Below, in pieces: positions 22,787 to 35,500 of a DNA stretch of 64,000 bases. The stretch spans positions 1,637,559 through 1,701,558 of the forward strand of contig BCKK01000005.1 of the NCBI GenBank assembly GCA_001600615.1, in the 5' to 3' direction. The translations under genes and the position numbers were made by a program. This stretch comes from Dioszegia crocea (lineage: Eukaryota; Basidiomycota; Tremellomycetes; Tremellales; Bulleribasidiaceae). Positions within the stretch are counted from its first letter, which is position 1, and every line of letters starts with the position of its first letter. The notes beneath the pieces were generated by a model that was not told where the DNA came from, made no database searches, and saw only the letters and a program-made list of their open reading frames with translations.

Positions 22787-23349
22787 ATGGGTTTCCGAGA
22801 GTCTTTTCGGAAGACGCTCACATCGGTCTTCGGTGGCGGGACTACTCGGTCCAAAACGGAGAAGCAGGGAGACTTCCGAGATGTTTCCGGAACAGGCACA
22901 CGGACCAGATCTTGGATTGCCAGTCAGACGATTCCGTCCATGACTGCGCTCGGTAAGTGATCTTCTAACACTTTTGGCGCGACCCCAGCCAGCTTAAACG
23001 CCAACAGTACTGACCAGTAGATCATGCTTCACACGATTCCCAGCTACAACGTACCATCGCGGCTCGCTATACAGAATACACTACCGCAGATCGGGCTTTC
23101 CGAAAGTTGCTTTCGTATCCAAGCAGCGATATTTGGTGCTCGAAGTTCTCTGAAGCGAAAATGAGAGACGCAAGGGTCCAGATCAACAACTTGGGGACGG
23201 ATTTGCTTACCCTCCAAAGTCTGCCTGGGTACTCGAATGTGCCAGGACGGGAAGAGTACGAGTTAGCGGTGACGCTCTTGCAGAACTCTTGCGGTAGAGT
23301 GCTGGAAATCTGCGACAACTACCGCATCGCTAGGCGTTCCAAAGCTTGA
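22787..23349 (+). CDS. Small protein of unknown function
   Basis: Not recognised. Two exons, 22787-22952 and 23021-23349, with a 68-nt intron (gtaagt, ctgac branch), give 164 residues. Residues 1-55 are basic and Ser/Thr-rich (GFRESFRKTLTSVFGGG); the rest looks helical and globular (TIAARYTEYTTADRAFRKLL, VQINNLGTDLLTLQSLP, EYELAVTLLQNSCGRVLEIC). No signal peptide or membrane segment. TATATA 145 bp upstream and a CA-rich leader suggest a regulated promoter. The frame-keeping intron supports it as real. Confidence 0.6.
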
Positions 23350-23924
23350 ATTTTGTACCAAATACAGGTAACCATTAAACCATGTAACAACATAGTACTA
23401 TGTATGGACCTCGCATGTACATCCAATCTCGCTTCATCTGCATTCAGATTCTCGTGACTGTTCGAGCTTCCGATCCTTGCCGGTACCCTGAGCTTTTGGG
23501 ACTTCTTGCCTGTTGATAAGGAAGCATTAAGACCTGGTCATGCTTATCAATATATCGGTCTGCTATAAGCGTAGATGAGTGACCGGATACGCGTCTAATT
23601 CTGCATTTACATGTCCGAGAATCGCCTGGTCTAGTTACATACAGATGACGCTCTGCGCAATCCGAATTTGGCGCATGCAAGAAGTCTGAGTGCGGGTTTT
23701 TGGTCCAAGCCTTGTATGACGAGCTGTACGGTCTAGTGCAAGTAAAGCATGGGTGACCCGGTGAAGACCTCTAGCAGCGATCCCAGTTGTACGTTGATGC
23801 CGGGCGACGAGTGGTGTTTTGCTTTCTCCTGCAAGCTGGCCGGTCAGCTCCATACTCGACGTGAGAACGAGGGCCCTTCCAATCAGCGTCCCAAGTGTCT
23901 TGCAAACAGTGGCGACCGTGCCGT
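23350..23924. other. Convergent intergenic region
   Basis: Between the 3' ends of the 22787 gene and ELP4. No gene seen. Confidence 0.5.
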
Positions 23925-25548
23925 TTAGAATTCATAAAGATCAGGCCGATCATGCCGGACCATTGGCTTATGACCTCCAACCCCATGCGAATGATCGTGC
24001 CCGTGCCCACCTCCTCCATCCCCATCATCCTCATCCCCTCCAAACCTGACTTTCGCCCTAACCTTCTTCACCTTGGGCTTCGACTCAACCTCCGCATTCC
24101 CCACACTCCCAACCAACTCCACACCCTCCACTTCACCACCCTTCAACTCCTCCCCTCCCCTCCCAGCCCCCGAATGCCCCGTATCCAAAACAGCCACCAC
24201 ATCATCCACAGGCCCCGTCCGTCTTTCCCCACTTCCCCCTTCAATCCCCAGATGCGCAGTCTCAATCACCAATCCTTTCCTCTTCACCCTAAACCCTAAA
24301 TTGTTTTCACCGGCTCCTCCGCCCCCTCGCTCATTTGTTGCGGATTGAGAAACACCGAGGAGGGTTGAATGGCGTAGTGTGGGTGGAAGAAGAGTGTGGG
24401 AAGTTGGGAATTGATGTAGGGTTAAAAGACCATGAAGGGGTGCGAAGGTCGATGCGAGATTTGGATTGTCTAGGATTTGTCAGCCTTTGGGAACAGCAGT
24501 GGTATTGGACTCATTAGCTCACCTGCGAATCCGTACATCTCGATACAGGCGTCAGTCATCCATGATAATGACTTTATCCAATCTTCTGTCCCGCCGACCC
24601 AGCCTTTAGGCGGGGAAGAGACAAGGTGCGGTGGGAGAGTAATGATGATTCCGACTGGACGAGACCTTGTGAGACTTCTGAGAGCATGTAAGAAGCGGTG
24701 AATCTCCTATTTGGATGTCAGCTAGCTGTCGTCGCGTTTGAGAACCGGATAGCTTACTTGGGCTGTTGGATCACACCAATCTGCCCCGCCTAGCTCACTG
24801 ATGGCTATCCGTACCGCCGTATTCTTGTCAACTTTCCCAAGATGTACATTCAGTCTTGATAAGACGTCAGACATCGTTTCCCAAGCTGTAGATTTGGGTG
24901 TTAAGGCGAGATAGGTTTGTTGTCCATTCTGATTGATCTGCGAGAGGGTGTCGGTGGGGAGTGTTTTCATAAGGTTCAAGCCGCTAGATCTGCCTGAACT
25001 GTCAGCGTGAGTAATTCGACGAGTCAGGAATGGTGAGCAGCCGCCAGCCTTCACTCTCCCACTTGAGATACCCCCAACTTCAATCTCAAATGGAGCAAAG
25101 GACCCTCTGACCCACCTGTAGAAGTCCTAAACTTGCCCATTCCCTCATAACGCCAAGCAATCTTCCCCCCACCTCTCCCTTCCCCAGCCTCTCCACCTGC
25201 ACCTTCACCTTCACTCTCACTTCCTCCTGCATCCCCCGTCCGCTCATCAACCCACATACAACCTCTAACTGTATCCCTTATCCCATCTTCTTCACCAAGG
25301 ATACAACAGCTCTGACCCGTCGTCAGACCCTGTGCTAACCAGTATCGCGTGAGTAATCTGCCCCAGGCTGAATGTATGTCTGGAGTGAGGACGAGCAGAG
25401 ATGATCCGAGGGGTAGTCCACCACCTAGGAGGTCGTCGAGCGATGGAACTCCCGAAGGGAGAAGAGGTAGGGAGGTCGACGGAGAAGGATGGGTCCCAGA
25501 TGGCGGAGGGACCGATGAGGGTCCTGCCCGTCTAGTGAAAGAAGGCAT
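23925..25548 (-). CDS. ELP4: Elongator complex subunit Elp4
   Basis: Part of the Elp456 RecA-like ring of Elongator, needed for wobble-uridine modification of tRNA. Opens with SGVPSLDDLLGGGLPLGSSL, the degenerate P-loop region typical of Elp4, then RYWLAQGLTTGQSCCILGEE and IAWRYEGMGKFRTS. Later exons give LNLMKTLP, WETMSDVLSRLNVHLG, AVRIAISELGG, RSRPVGIIITLPPHLV, and at the end LHGLLTLHQFP...NNLGFRVKRKGLVIETAHLGIEG, the usual Elp4 close. About 480 residues. Odd: after the conserved end comes a Gly/His tail (GGGGHGHDHSHGVGGHKP) that could bind metal. ATG 25548 lies 167 bp from the SYO1 start, so the two share a divergent promoter. Confidence 0.9.
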
Positions 25549-25715
25549 TTCTTGGTCTGTGTGGTCGTTGAAAGTAATCTTGACGTCGTCGAAAGGCCCT
25601 TTGTCACTGTTGACGGATCACTTTCCCACGGTTGATTCCGAAATTTCAGTGGTCCACCTATCGAGAACAGTTGAAAATTTGCTGCCAAACGCTCCATCTA
25701 CAACCATCAGGCGCG

Positions 25716-28266
25716 ATGGGTAAATCACAGACTAAAAAGAAGACGCAGGCATGGCGGCATAATCCTATTCGAGTGCCAGATGCGCATGTCGGTGCTGGGA
25801 AGGCTGAAGGAAAGGCAGATCCAGGGAAAGAGAAGCAGATGTTGCCGATTCTCAAAAAGGTCCGCTGCTTCCTATTCTCTCGCCTTGGAGGGGTTTAGCT
25901 GATGATGACTAGCTTTCATCACCTGAATATGCCGATAGGACTTGGGCGTGCGCTGCGATTTGTAACTTAATACAAAACGATGCTGCGACTAGGCGGCTAT
26001 TCCAATCGAGGAATGTGGTGGGCGAGCTCATTGAGCGGTTGTCGGATAGTGTGGATGAGGTCGTCGTCGAGGCTTCTGGAGCACTGAGGTGAGCTGGCTC
26101 AAGCGTATCCCCGATGCACTCGGATCTTAAGCTGATATCATAGGAACCTTGCCATTGATGGTGGACACGAGCTTTGCGGAGAGATGTACAATAAGGGTAT
26201 CATGTCTCACTTGACTGCCTTGACCGTCAAGGTATGTCCTGGAAGATCAGTCAAGCTTGAATCGAGTGCTGACGGCTAGATCTCCACAACGATCGACACC
26301 ATCCTCGCTTCCGATCCCAACGTTCCCCGAGAACATACCGACGCCGAATCTCAATCACGAAAACACCTACTCTCACTCTCCGAGAACGTCATTTCGCTAA
26401 TCTGGTGTTTGGCCGAGGCGAGCCATAAGACCTTGAACGCAGTGAATGGAGCAGGGGTCGAAGGGCTTTTGGTCAAGGTTGTAGAAGGGCGAAAGGTTGT
26501 CGGAGCAGGCGTCACGCTGGCTGCAGGTACGTCGCTTTGTCGAATCAGTAGACCAGATACTGACATTGCAGTCCAAGCGCTCTATTCTCTCACTCAGGAT
26601 AATCACCCATTCACATCTACACTCCTTCGTCATCCGTCGGCTATCTACGCGCTTGCTGAGCTATGCCGCGATGATCATACCGCTGCCGAGTCGGCATCGA
26701 AGAAACAGTCAAAGAAGGGCAAGGGGAAGTCGAATGGAGCAGAAGAGGAGGTTGGGGATGGGCGAGCGCTGCTGAGTCGGCTACTTGCATGTGGTAAGTG
26801 GATTCTACGATTCAGCTAGTCCATAGCTAACTTTCAGGCATTCTTCGGAATATCATCAAGCCGTCTTCCAGGTCTGATGAGGATATCGATATCCAACGCC
26901 TGACGAATGAGGTTATTATGCCGCTCATTAATGGTCTACTAGATGTCGACCTTGCGGCTATCTCGACTCGGGTTGCGCAATTAGCAACGGAAGCTGTATG
27001 TCTATCGCTAGTAAAGAGAACACAGCTGATGGACAGGCAAACCAGGAAACTGATAAACCCCTCGCGAAGGACATGCAGGTCGACCACCGATCTTCCGCTG
27101 AGCAAACGCTGGAGCGTATCGAACGGATGCTGAATACCGTCGTGGTGGCGCTGGAGATTCTTACGGGCATTTGCGCCGGATTGGAGGATGACGAAGAGGC
27201 CGTCCCTGTCCCCGATGCGGAAATCGGCGCTGAAGAGGGGATGGTGGAGGATGACGAAGATGAAGAAATGGATTCTGATGAAGGGGACGAGATGGATGAT
27301 GAGGATCTAATCAACGAGGCGCTGGATCATGCGGATATGACGAATGACGAAGAGGAGACGGACGATATCGAGCCTTCATCAGCCGCGAAAATCAACACAG
27401 TCGTCACTATTCAAAGTCTACTATCGCATCACCTCCCTCGTCGCCTGGCCAAACTTGGTCAACTCACACCACTATCTTTCCCTCCGGCTGGCTCTCAACC
27501 CTCTTCACATCCACCTACAACCTCCGCCCTCTCCACTTTACACCTTCGGGCCTACGAAGCGCTCAACAATCTTCTTCTTACGGTCGTCGCGTCTCTCTCT
27601 GGGTCAAATGAGGATGCGGGACGTATAGCGGAGATGTTCCCTCTTGCCGAATTGTGGGCGGGGTTATTGGGCACCGTGCAGATGATTGCGAGTGAGCCTG
27701 AGGTGTTGAAGGGACGAGGGCAGGAGATGAGGGGGGAAGTGTTGGAGATGGCTCTAGGTTGTGTATGGGGGATTATAAAGCTTGGAGGGGGTGCTTTGGT
27801 ATGTCCATCTCCATCCACACGGACTGCGCTGATTTCCCAGCCCGTGACATCGGAGAATATCCAACTTCTCATATCCCTCTCGCCCCATTTACGCACTCCC
27901 CTATCCCGCACTCGCCTAATCGAATCACTCTCAGCATTAGCTTCCAACCCCAGCGTCACATCATCCGATAACCGCCTCGTCTCATCTTCGCTACTCTCTA
28001 CCCTCTCTTCCCCCATTGAGCCAGAAACAACCATCACACTCGTCAACGCTCTGATTGATATCTATGCGGACGAGACGAGAGAGTACGATGTGGTTTTTAG
28101 AGAATCGGGGTATTTGGCACTGTTGACTAGTGCAGTAGGGGGTGTGAGGGCTGCAGTGAGGAAGGTTGATAAGAAGAAGGAGAGGGAGATGCGGGTTAGA
28201 GGTGAAGAGGCTGTTGAGAATTTGACGGCGTTTATTAAGTATCGGAGGGGGTTGGTTAGGGCCTGA
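25716..28266 (+). CDS. SYO1: Symportin Syo1 (HEATR3 type), ARM/HEAT importer for ribosomal proteins
   Basis: Carries ribosomal proteins uL18 (L5) and uL5 (L11) together to the nucleus with Kap104. Starts MGKSQTKKKTQAWRHNP, the family opening, with a basic N-terminus. ARM/HEAT repeats follow: EYADRTWACAAICNLIQND, VDEVVVEASGALRNLAIDGG, GAGVTLAAVQALYSLTQD. In the middle is a long acidic stretch (about 27190-27370; EEGMVEDDEDEEMDSDEGDE) like the acid loop that binds cargo in Syo1. The C-terminal half is helical again and ends RRGLVRA. About eight exons and 740 residues; one intron (27000-27044) is also open in frame and could be retained unnoticed. Confidence 0.85.
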
Positions 28267-28537
28267 GTGGGGTAAAGAGGATATGGGAGATGGGTGTCTA
28301 GGTGGATCATGCAGTTCTGCTACTTGTATGTGGTTGTGGCGGATGGGATGGGATGGTGCCACTTTGAGCTTGGACCGAGCTTAAAGGACAGGGAGAGGTT
28401 GTGTGTGTCTGTGCGCTCTTGCCCTGAAATCCTAATTCCCCCCTTCCTTCCCTTTTCTTCCTCCTCTATTCAATCCTGACTTATACCTTACACATCTACT
28501 TGCTTACTCCCTCTTACATACTCAGACCACAGTAAAT

Positions 28538-29987
28538 ATGGCACCAAGAGGACTCAGCGTGAACGAAAAGAGGGTGAAGAGTGAGTCGATTTCCTACCCG
28601 GCGGCACTTGATCAATCAACTTCACCTCCTTCCTCCCTCCTATCCTAGCCCTCATGCATCATCCTCCAGTCCCCTCTCGATCTGTTCTCATACTATCTTG
28701 ATCTCACTGGGTATTCCGCTAACTACGCAGTGCTGGAAATCTTCCACGATTCCGTATGATCCTCTAACCCGGCCTCCATCAAGCTTCTCAGACTGATGAA
28801 GGCAGAAAGAGTTCTACACGCTGAAGGAAATGGAGAAGTTGGGTCCTAGTGAGTCTTCATTCTCTGATCGGTGCATCATGTCCGCTGTCATATGTATATC
28901 TCTTTGCAGTTCATGCGACCGTAAGCTGACGATTGTAGAGCTGAAAGGGATCAGTGAGTGGTTTCCTTCCTTCCTCATTCTCGAGCTGTTTCCCCCCCTC
29001 TTTCGCTCGCGTCAGTCTGTCACCAAGACTGACTTTGGCAGCCCAGCAAACCGTCAAAGAGACGCTGGACGATCTGGTCGGCGATAGTTTGGTGATGTTT
29101 GACAAAATGTGAGCTCGCCTGTGCCGATGAACGCCTCCTGTGGCAGACCAAGCTGACGCTATAGCGGGACTAGCAACTGTGAGACAATCCTTCTCGCCTC
29201 GACCTTCCCACTTCCTGCGCTGGCGATAGATATCAGTGTGCTCGGATCTGTCAGCTGATACATGAGATTACTGGTCCTTCCCTTCCGCAGCCGGCGCCGC
29301 GGTCTGTTGACCGCCCCTTTGCCTTCTCATGCCAGGCGCCGGAACTCAGCTGATACCTCAGAAACAAGCCGCTCTCGATAAAGCCAACAAAGACCTCGAG
29401 ACTGTTCAAGCGCGTATAGCTCAAGTCCAAGCTGCGCTCATTGTCGCTCAGAAGGGGAAAGAAGATACAGTGAGTCGAAGCCCTTTCTGGGACCGTTTGG
29501 CACGTCCACCATCAAATCTATCAGCTGATCTTCCTCTGCCTTTTCTTTGAGTGGGAATGCCAGCTGACACGTTAGGCCGACCGACAACAACTTCTCTCCC
29601 AGCTCGACACTGCCAAAACTACCAATACCTCCCTCAAGTCTGAACTTGCAGCTTACGGAGCTGCTGATCCTGTCAAGTACGAACGCAAGAAACGGGCTAT
29701 TGCGGTGTGTAAGGAGTCAGCATTGAGGTGGACTGGTGAGTTGACTTGCGATCATTCATCCTCAGCTGTCACGAAGACAATAGACGGATTACGCTGTCTG
29801 TTCAATAGCTGACTCACTAGACAACTCTGTGGCGGCCATGCAATTCGGTCGAATGACTTGTCAGATGGAAGCGGAGCAGATCAAGATGATAACGGGAATC
29901 GGTCAGTTACCAAAAACCTTTGCTTTATGAGTCTCAGCTGACGAGGCAGATGATGTCGATGAGTGGGAAAACCTCAATATCGACTGA
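28538..29987 (+). CDS. MND1: Meiotic nuclear division protein Mnd1
   Basis: Partner of Hop2 that helps Dmc1/Rad51 strand exchange in meiosis. N-terminal winged helix: MAPRGLSVNEKRVKMLEIFH, KEFYTLKEMEKLGPK, QQTVKETLDDLVGDSLV, DKIGTSN-YYWSFPS. Then a coiled coil (QKQAALDKANKDLETVQARI..., DRQQLLSQLDTAKTT) and the conserved end ALRWTDNSVAAMQF, DVDEWENLNID. Eight or more tiny exons, as is common for meiotic genes in this group. The boundary after YWSFPSAAGA (near 29300) is not resolved: the best donor and acceptor leave a 30-34 nt intron and an awkward phase. About 215 residues, normal for Mnd1. Confidence 0.88.
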
Positions 29988-31153
29988 TACGACATCCTAA
30001 TTCGGATACCGGCATTCGAACTCGATCTCAAAGCTTCAAGACTCTCTCTCGATCACCCCTCCTAGTCCTATCACCGGTCTCAACTTCAAGATCTCGCCGC
30101 CGCCATGTATGAATCTCACCAAGTATACTCAAACTGAAGACTCTGTAGAATAGCTCGTAGTTCATCATCATGCAGAATACGTATATCCTATACATTGCTG
30201 GCTTCAGATCACAACTCAGTCGGCCTGAAGCAATTTTACGAAGTCCAACCTGGAGCTCTCCCCTTCACTACATCCACATGTACATTACACCCACCATATA
30301 GAGACTTGCCAAGCCACGCCAAATAGTCAGCCCCAGCCCCCTCATGTCGTCACACGAAAGCCCGAAACATCCCTCTCCCGAGCCTACCCTCACGCACGTC
30401 CCACCGGATTGTCCAAACGGTACCGTTAAAGGTCTCTGAGTATCTTGCTCCAACTTTACAAACCTTCTGGGTCTCGTGAAAGCAGTCGGCGAGGTGTAGC
30501 ACCCAAGTACCCAAAGTCCAACGCAATACGGAATTGACCGCCAGTAAAGTCTGCTGCTGTACAGCCGATATGTTTGTTGGGCTGGGTGACACGTTGTGGC
30601 TATATCCCACTGTGCCACTCGCGGCGTAGTATATTGCCGCTATTGTGGCGGTATGGCGAGCTGTGCTGACAATCACGCGGCCCGCTGCAGTGGTGCCTGG
30701 GTGGCAAATGGTATGTAGGCAACCCTAGCTGCAGTGCACAGAGCTCATCGCTTGGACAGGCCTTCGGTAAGGGGAAACTCTCCAACAGAGAGCGGTCATA
30801 CTACTGCACATATTTACATTCCTATTTACAACGATATGATCCTATTTGCAATGCTGAGGGAGAACGAGAGACGGAGGCCTGTCAGAATGGCTTCGATTCG
30901 AGGTGGACGATATGGGTACAGGCGGGTTCGGGGTTGGACGTATAGAAAGGTAGAAGGTCCTGTCCGAGTACACTTGAGGACTGAGGCCTGAGGCTTGAGA
31001 GGTACCTTTGACGCGAGCGTATCGAATCTTGAGGCGTGTGTGACGAATTACCGAGTACCAGACCAGGCGACAAAGCGTTTAGCGCTCCGAGTGAGTGAAG
31101 TGAAATCTTGGGAGTCCTATCTTGGTAAGCTATTGACGACTCCTGGGGTCGAC
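29988..31153. other. Convergent intergenic region, about 1.2 kb
   Basis: Between MND1 and the 31154 gene. Several short frames on both strands but no splice-supported or recognisable gene. Confidence 0.45.
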
Positions 31154-32274
31154 TCAACTGACGTGGATGACTTTGAGCCCTGATTCCACTGCTGCCTTCT
31201 GCGCCTTGTCGACGATGGCGAGAATCTCTTGCGCGTCGATAGGCAGCTTCTCGTCTATCATATCAGCTTTCTGCTTGATACCATACAGTACCGATTGTGC
31301 TAGCTTACAGGTGACGATAGAGTTCTCTAGGGACTTTTGAAACTGAGCTTGATCGTCGAATATTGCTCGGATGGGGATATGAAGGCCGTTAATTGTATTC
31401 TGTAGCATCAGCTGACCGAGCACTACGAAGGGGAGCATGATGTCAGCTGTGGCTTAACGACATTGGGATGACAAGAATAGGTAACGAATACCCACAAGGA
31501 AGGAATTTCGATCATGACAGAGCTTCTTGAGCTGATCGATGGGGATCGAAAGCTGTTTCTCCAGCTTGTCCATTGTTGTCGCGATAGTGTCTGATCTTCA
31601 CAAGTCAGCTCAGACAGATGCTGTGGTGCAGGAGTCGTACGTAGCTCACCTCTTCTGGACGGATGTGTCCGAGACCAGCTCAATCCCAGCGGCGTAAATC
31701 TCCCCGATCTTGTCTTCGCCTTTACTAGAGTTCCGGCGGACGTTTTTGGCTTTGCTGGAGCCTGAAAGTCAGCTCTGTGTAGCTCGAATTCGAGAGCTCT
31801 GCCCCTTCCAGCTGACCTGCTGCACTCTTTCTAGCCGCCTTGACAATCACCTCCACTCTACGAGACATCAGCTTCGTTCAAATTCGATATAGGTAGGACC
31901 AACTGACGTAGGCTTGGATGGCTTGGCCGGAGTATTCTCCACTTGCTCTTCAATCTCTTCCTGTTCCTCTTCTTCCTCTACCTCCACCTCCACAGCCAGC
32001 TTCACCTTTTTCTTGACGGGCGACACGGTCTTTGCCTTTCCTCGCTTTGCGTTCGTCGGGCTGATCTCTGCGGCCGGAGCTTTCCTCTTGTGGCTGAGCT
32101 TCTTAGGAGGCGAGCTAGAGAGGGCAGGGAGAGAAGTGCGACCTTTCTTTCCTGCCGCTGTTGTCGGCAAGGGGGCAGCGGGGGATGGGGCAGGTTCGGA
32201 TTGACGGGGTTTCCTCGCTGTTGGCGTGAGCTTTTCCGTGCAGATAGCAATAATCATGATAGCTTACGAGGCAT
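31154..32274 (-). CDS. Basic nuclear-type protein with helical C-terminus, unknown function
   Basis: Not recognised. The first exon is only ATGCCTC; later exons join in frame through several 50-100 nt introns. The N-terminal third is disordered, rich in Pro, Lys and Ser, with nuclear-signal-like runs (KKLSHKRKAP, SPVKKKVKL) and an acidic block (EVEVEEEEEQEEIEEQVE). The rest is helical: VEVIVKAARKSAAGSSKA, KLEKQLSIPIDQLKKLCHDR, LIHIP-like loop, FQKSLENSIVTCKLAQSVLY, AQEILAIVDKAQKAAVESG. It starts 230 bp from CTF18 in the opposite direction. The shared promoter hints at a nuclear, perhaps replication or chromosome, role, but nothing proves it. Confidence 0.65.
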
Positions 32275-32504
32275 CGTTCCAGCTTCTGTATCTATTTGTT
32301 GTCTGGAAGGTGTATGTAAGGAGGAGGAAAGGAAGAGGGAAGAGCACCTTGTGAAGGTCGCACAGACCTCTCCACCCAAATAGTTTAAGCGGAGTTCAGC
32401 CGGAGAAGCCAAAAGCAAGCGCGTCGCGTCCAAGCGCGTCCATCCATCCACCTCTTCCCTCCCTCTAGTCTCTTGTCCGCCCTTCTCGCCTTGTCAGACC
32501 CAAC

Positions 32505-35500
32505 ATGACAGCAGTCTCCCCTTCTAGGAACGAGGCCTTCGACACCACAGACTCAATATTCGACTTTGAGCCCATTCGACCTCGTTCTCGAACTCCACCT
32601 TCACCCAAATCGACTTCGAAACCCGATGTCATTCCGGCCGAAGCAGAGTTTACAGCGGATCTCTTTGACTTTGACCCTCTACCTAAACCATCGTCGCCTG
32701 TGGCTCTGCAGCGCGATGTGAGAAGGATGGAGACTCCGCCGCCTGATATGGAGGAAGAACCAGATTGGGAGGCTGAATTGGCACAGCTGGAGGCTGAGTC
32801 GGGATTGTCTGGGCTCAAGCCGTCGCAGGTTGCGGCTCCTAGAGCTGTCAATGCGAAAGGGAAGGGCCGAGCTCAAGAAGGATTTGGAGAGGCGGATATA
32901 TTCGCTTTTGACATTCAGCCTGAGGCTTCGTGTAAGTTGGCAGTCTCACCTTGTCTTTTCAATAGCGGATGTCGAACTTATCGTATAGCTTCACGTCAAC
33001 CGGCACGAACCTCTGAGCCAGCCTATGTCAGCTCGAGAGTCGAGCCAAGGTGTAATCTCCCGCCTCTAAGAGCCGAGACTGCTTCAGGGAATTTCATCCT
33101 TCTCAAACGACGATTCAAGCCTCAGCCTAAACCACTTACGGTGAGCTGAATGGCAATGGGACTTCCCTGGAATGACGAAGCTGACTTGGTTAGGACGAAT
33201 CGCAAGATGGACGAGGTACTGCTCCTTCTTTACTGGGCCAACCGCTACATCATCTTTTGAAAGAGGTAGAAGAGTTGAAGAGTGAACAAAAGGCCATTCA
33301 GTCAGTTGTTCCATTCGGACAGCACGCCAGAAGTCCAAGCTGATCATTTAGGTTGCAAAGGACATATGATGCTGAAGCTCGATTGGCGGACCCAGTAGCT
33401 GCTGCCCTGAAAGCTTCAATGTCTAGCAAGACTATGTGGGTGGACAAGTATCGACCGAAGAAGTTTTCGGATCTGCTTGGAGAAGATGTCAGTTTGCCCC
33501 CTGTGAATCTCTGGTATGCGGGATAGAAAGCTGACATTACAGCGGACACACAGAGACGTCATGTCCTGGCTTAAAGAATGGGATAAATGCGTTTTTAAGC
33601 GAGCTGCACCAGGCAAGAAAAGGAAAGCTGGAGCAGAAGAAGAAGAGGTCAACGCATATGTGAATTGTTTGACTCATACTCCGGAATCACAACCATGGAG
33701 CATCCCAGCTGACGATCTTCCAGACTGATCACCTTGGCCGGCCTCGCGAGCGTATCCTCCTCCTCTCCGGCCCACCAGGATTCGGCAAGACGACCCTAGC
33801 CCACGTTCTCACTCGTCAAGCGGGCTACAAAGTGCTTGAGATCAATGCGTCAGATGACCGGAATGCGGCTACGGTCTCAACCCGTATTCAGAATGCTATA
33901 GATGCGGGGAGTGGATTGGGGGATAAAGGCAAACCGGTCTGCGTGGTTGTTGATGAGATTGATGGAGCCACGGGAGGTGATCAGGTCAGTTAGCTCGAAT
34001 GGCAATTTGGGGTCAGGGAGTAGAGCTGATGCTCACAGAGTTTTGTCAAGAGTCTTATCAAGTTGATTCAGGATGTACCTGCGAATCGAAAAAGTGAGCC
34101 TGCCAGATTGTGGACCTTAGGCCTACCTATGTCGGAAAGCTGATCCTTCAGAAAACACCCCTGCAAAGCCTCTTCGTAGACCTATCATTTGCATCTGCAA
34201 CGATCTGTGAGCTAGCGTTTGGTCGCGTTTCTAAGGCATACCGAGCTGACCCTCCAGATACGCGACCTCTCTCCGACCTCTGCGTCAATATGCCCGAATT
34301 GTCCGATTCCGCAAACCTGCCCCACAGATCCTCGTCAAGCGCCTTAAGGAGGTCTGCGAGCGGGAATCGTTAGGTGCGGACGTTCGGGTCTTGACGAGTC
34401 TCGTCGACTTGACTGGTGGGGATGTACGAAGTTGTCTGAATACTCTACAAGTGAGCTTCCGGTAGCTCTGACTCCAGACCTAAGCTGACCACACAAAGTT
34501 TATAAAATCCAAATCAGGTACAGTAACAGAGGATCAAATCCGAACCACCTCAATCGGATCCAAAGACTCCCTCACATCCCTCCAATCCGTCTGGAACGCA
34601 CTCTTTATCCCGCTCGCATCGAAAGAAAGACGCAAGCAACAAAAAACATCAACGGACGGTCGATATATCCAACGACTTGTCCCTCAAATTACTTCGTGTG
34701 GGGATATGGATCGATTAGTTCAAGGTTGCTTTGAACATTATCCGAATTTAAAGCCACTGGATGGCAGTTTGGCTAATATCTGTCGATTGCTTGATGGGCC
34801 TGCGGGGTTTTATGATGTGTTGAGTAAACGGATTGGGGAAGGGGAGTATGAGACAATGGGATATATGGGTTATGCAGTTTGTGGGTGGTATGCCCATATG
34901 GCGGCGCCTGCGAATGGGACGAGGTTGGCTGAGTTCCCTAAGGCTGATTGGGAGGTGAGTCTTTTGGGGCCTCAAACGTGGTCGGTTGGGTCGAGGAGGC
35001 AGAGCGGAAAGAGTGGGGAGGAGGGGAGGAGGTACGGGATGGCACGAGAGGGCGCAGTGAGAACCAGAGCTGACTTTGCAGTCATACCAAGCCCGAATCG
35101 TAAACGAAGAAGTCTCAACCTCAGTCAAGAGTGGTTTCCCACCCATCCTCCGGAGTCTTTTCTCAACTACCACAACGCTCACAGAGCTCATTCCACTCTT
35201 GATCCGAATCATAACTCCGCCTCTACGACCGGTAAGTTGGCACCTCTTCACATAACTTCATCAGGTCTTGAATGAGTGACCGAGCTTACACTTCTAGGTC
35301 AATGCGAATATCGTCAAGCCTGCTGAAAAGGCAGTCCTTGATCGCTTGGTGGAGCTTATGATACCGCACGGTTTGAGCTTTTGGCAAGAGAAGGCAGAAA
35401 ATGGTCAACCTATGATGAGACTTGAACCGTAAGTTCAGCTCGGTGCATCCTGGCCTCGATCTAGCTTCAGGGAGAATAAGCTGATATCTGTTAGACCGAT

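Noticed and set aside
30268..30676. Two overlapping minus-strand frames with hydrophobic parts
   Set aside because: Overlap each other in different frames and have no recognisable domain; likely chance in the MND1 3' region.
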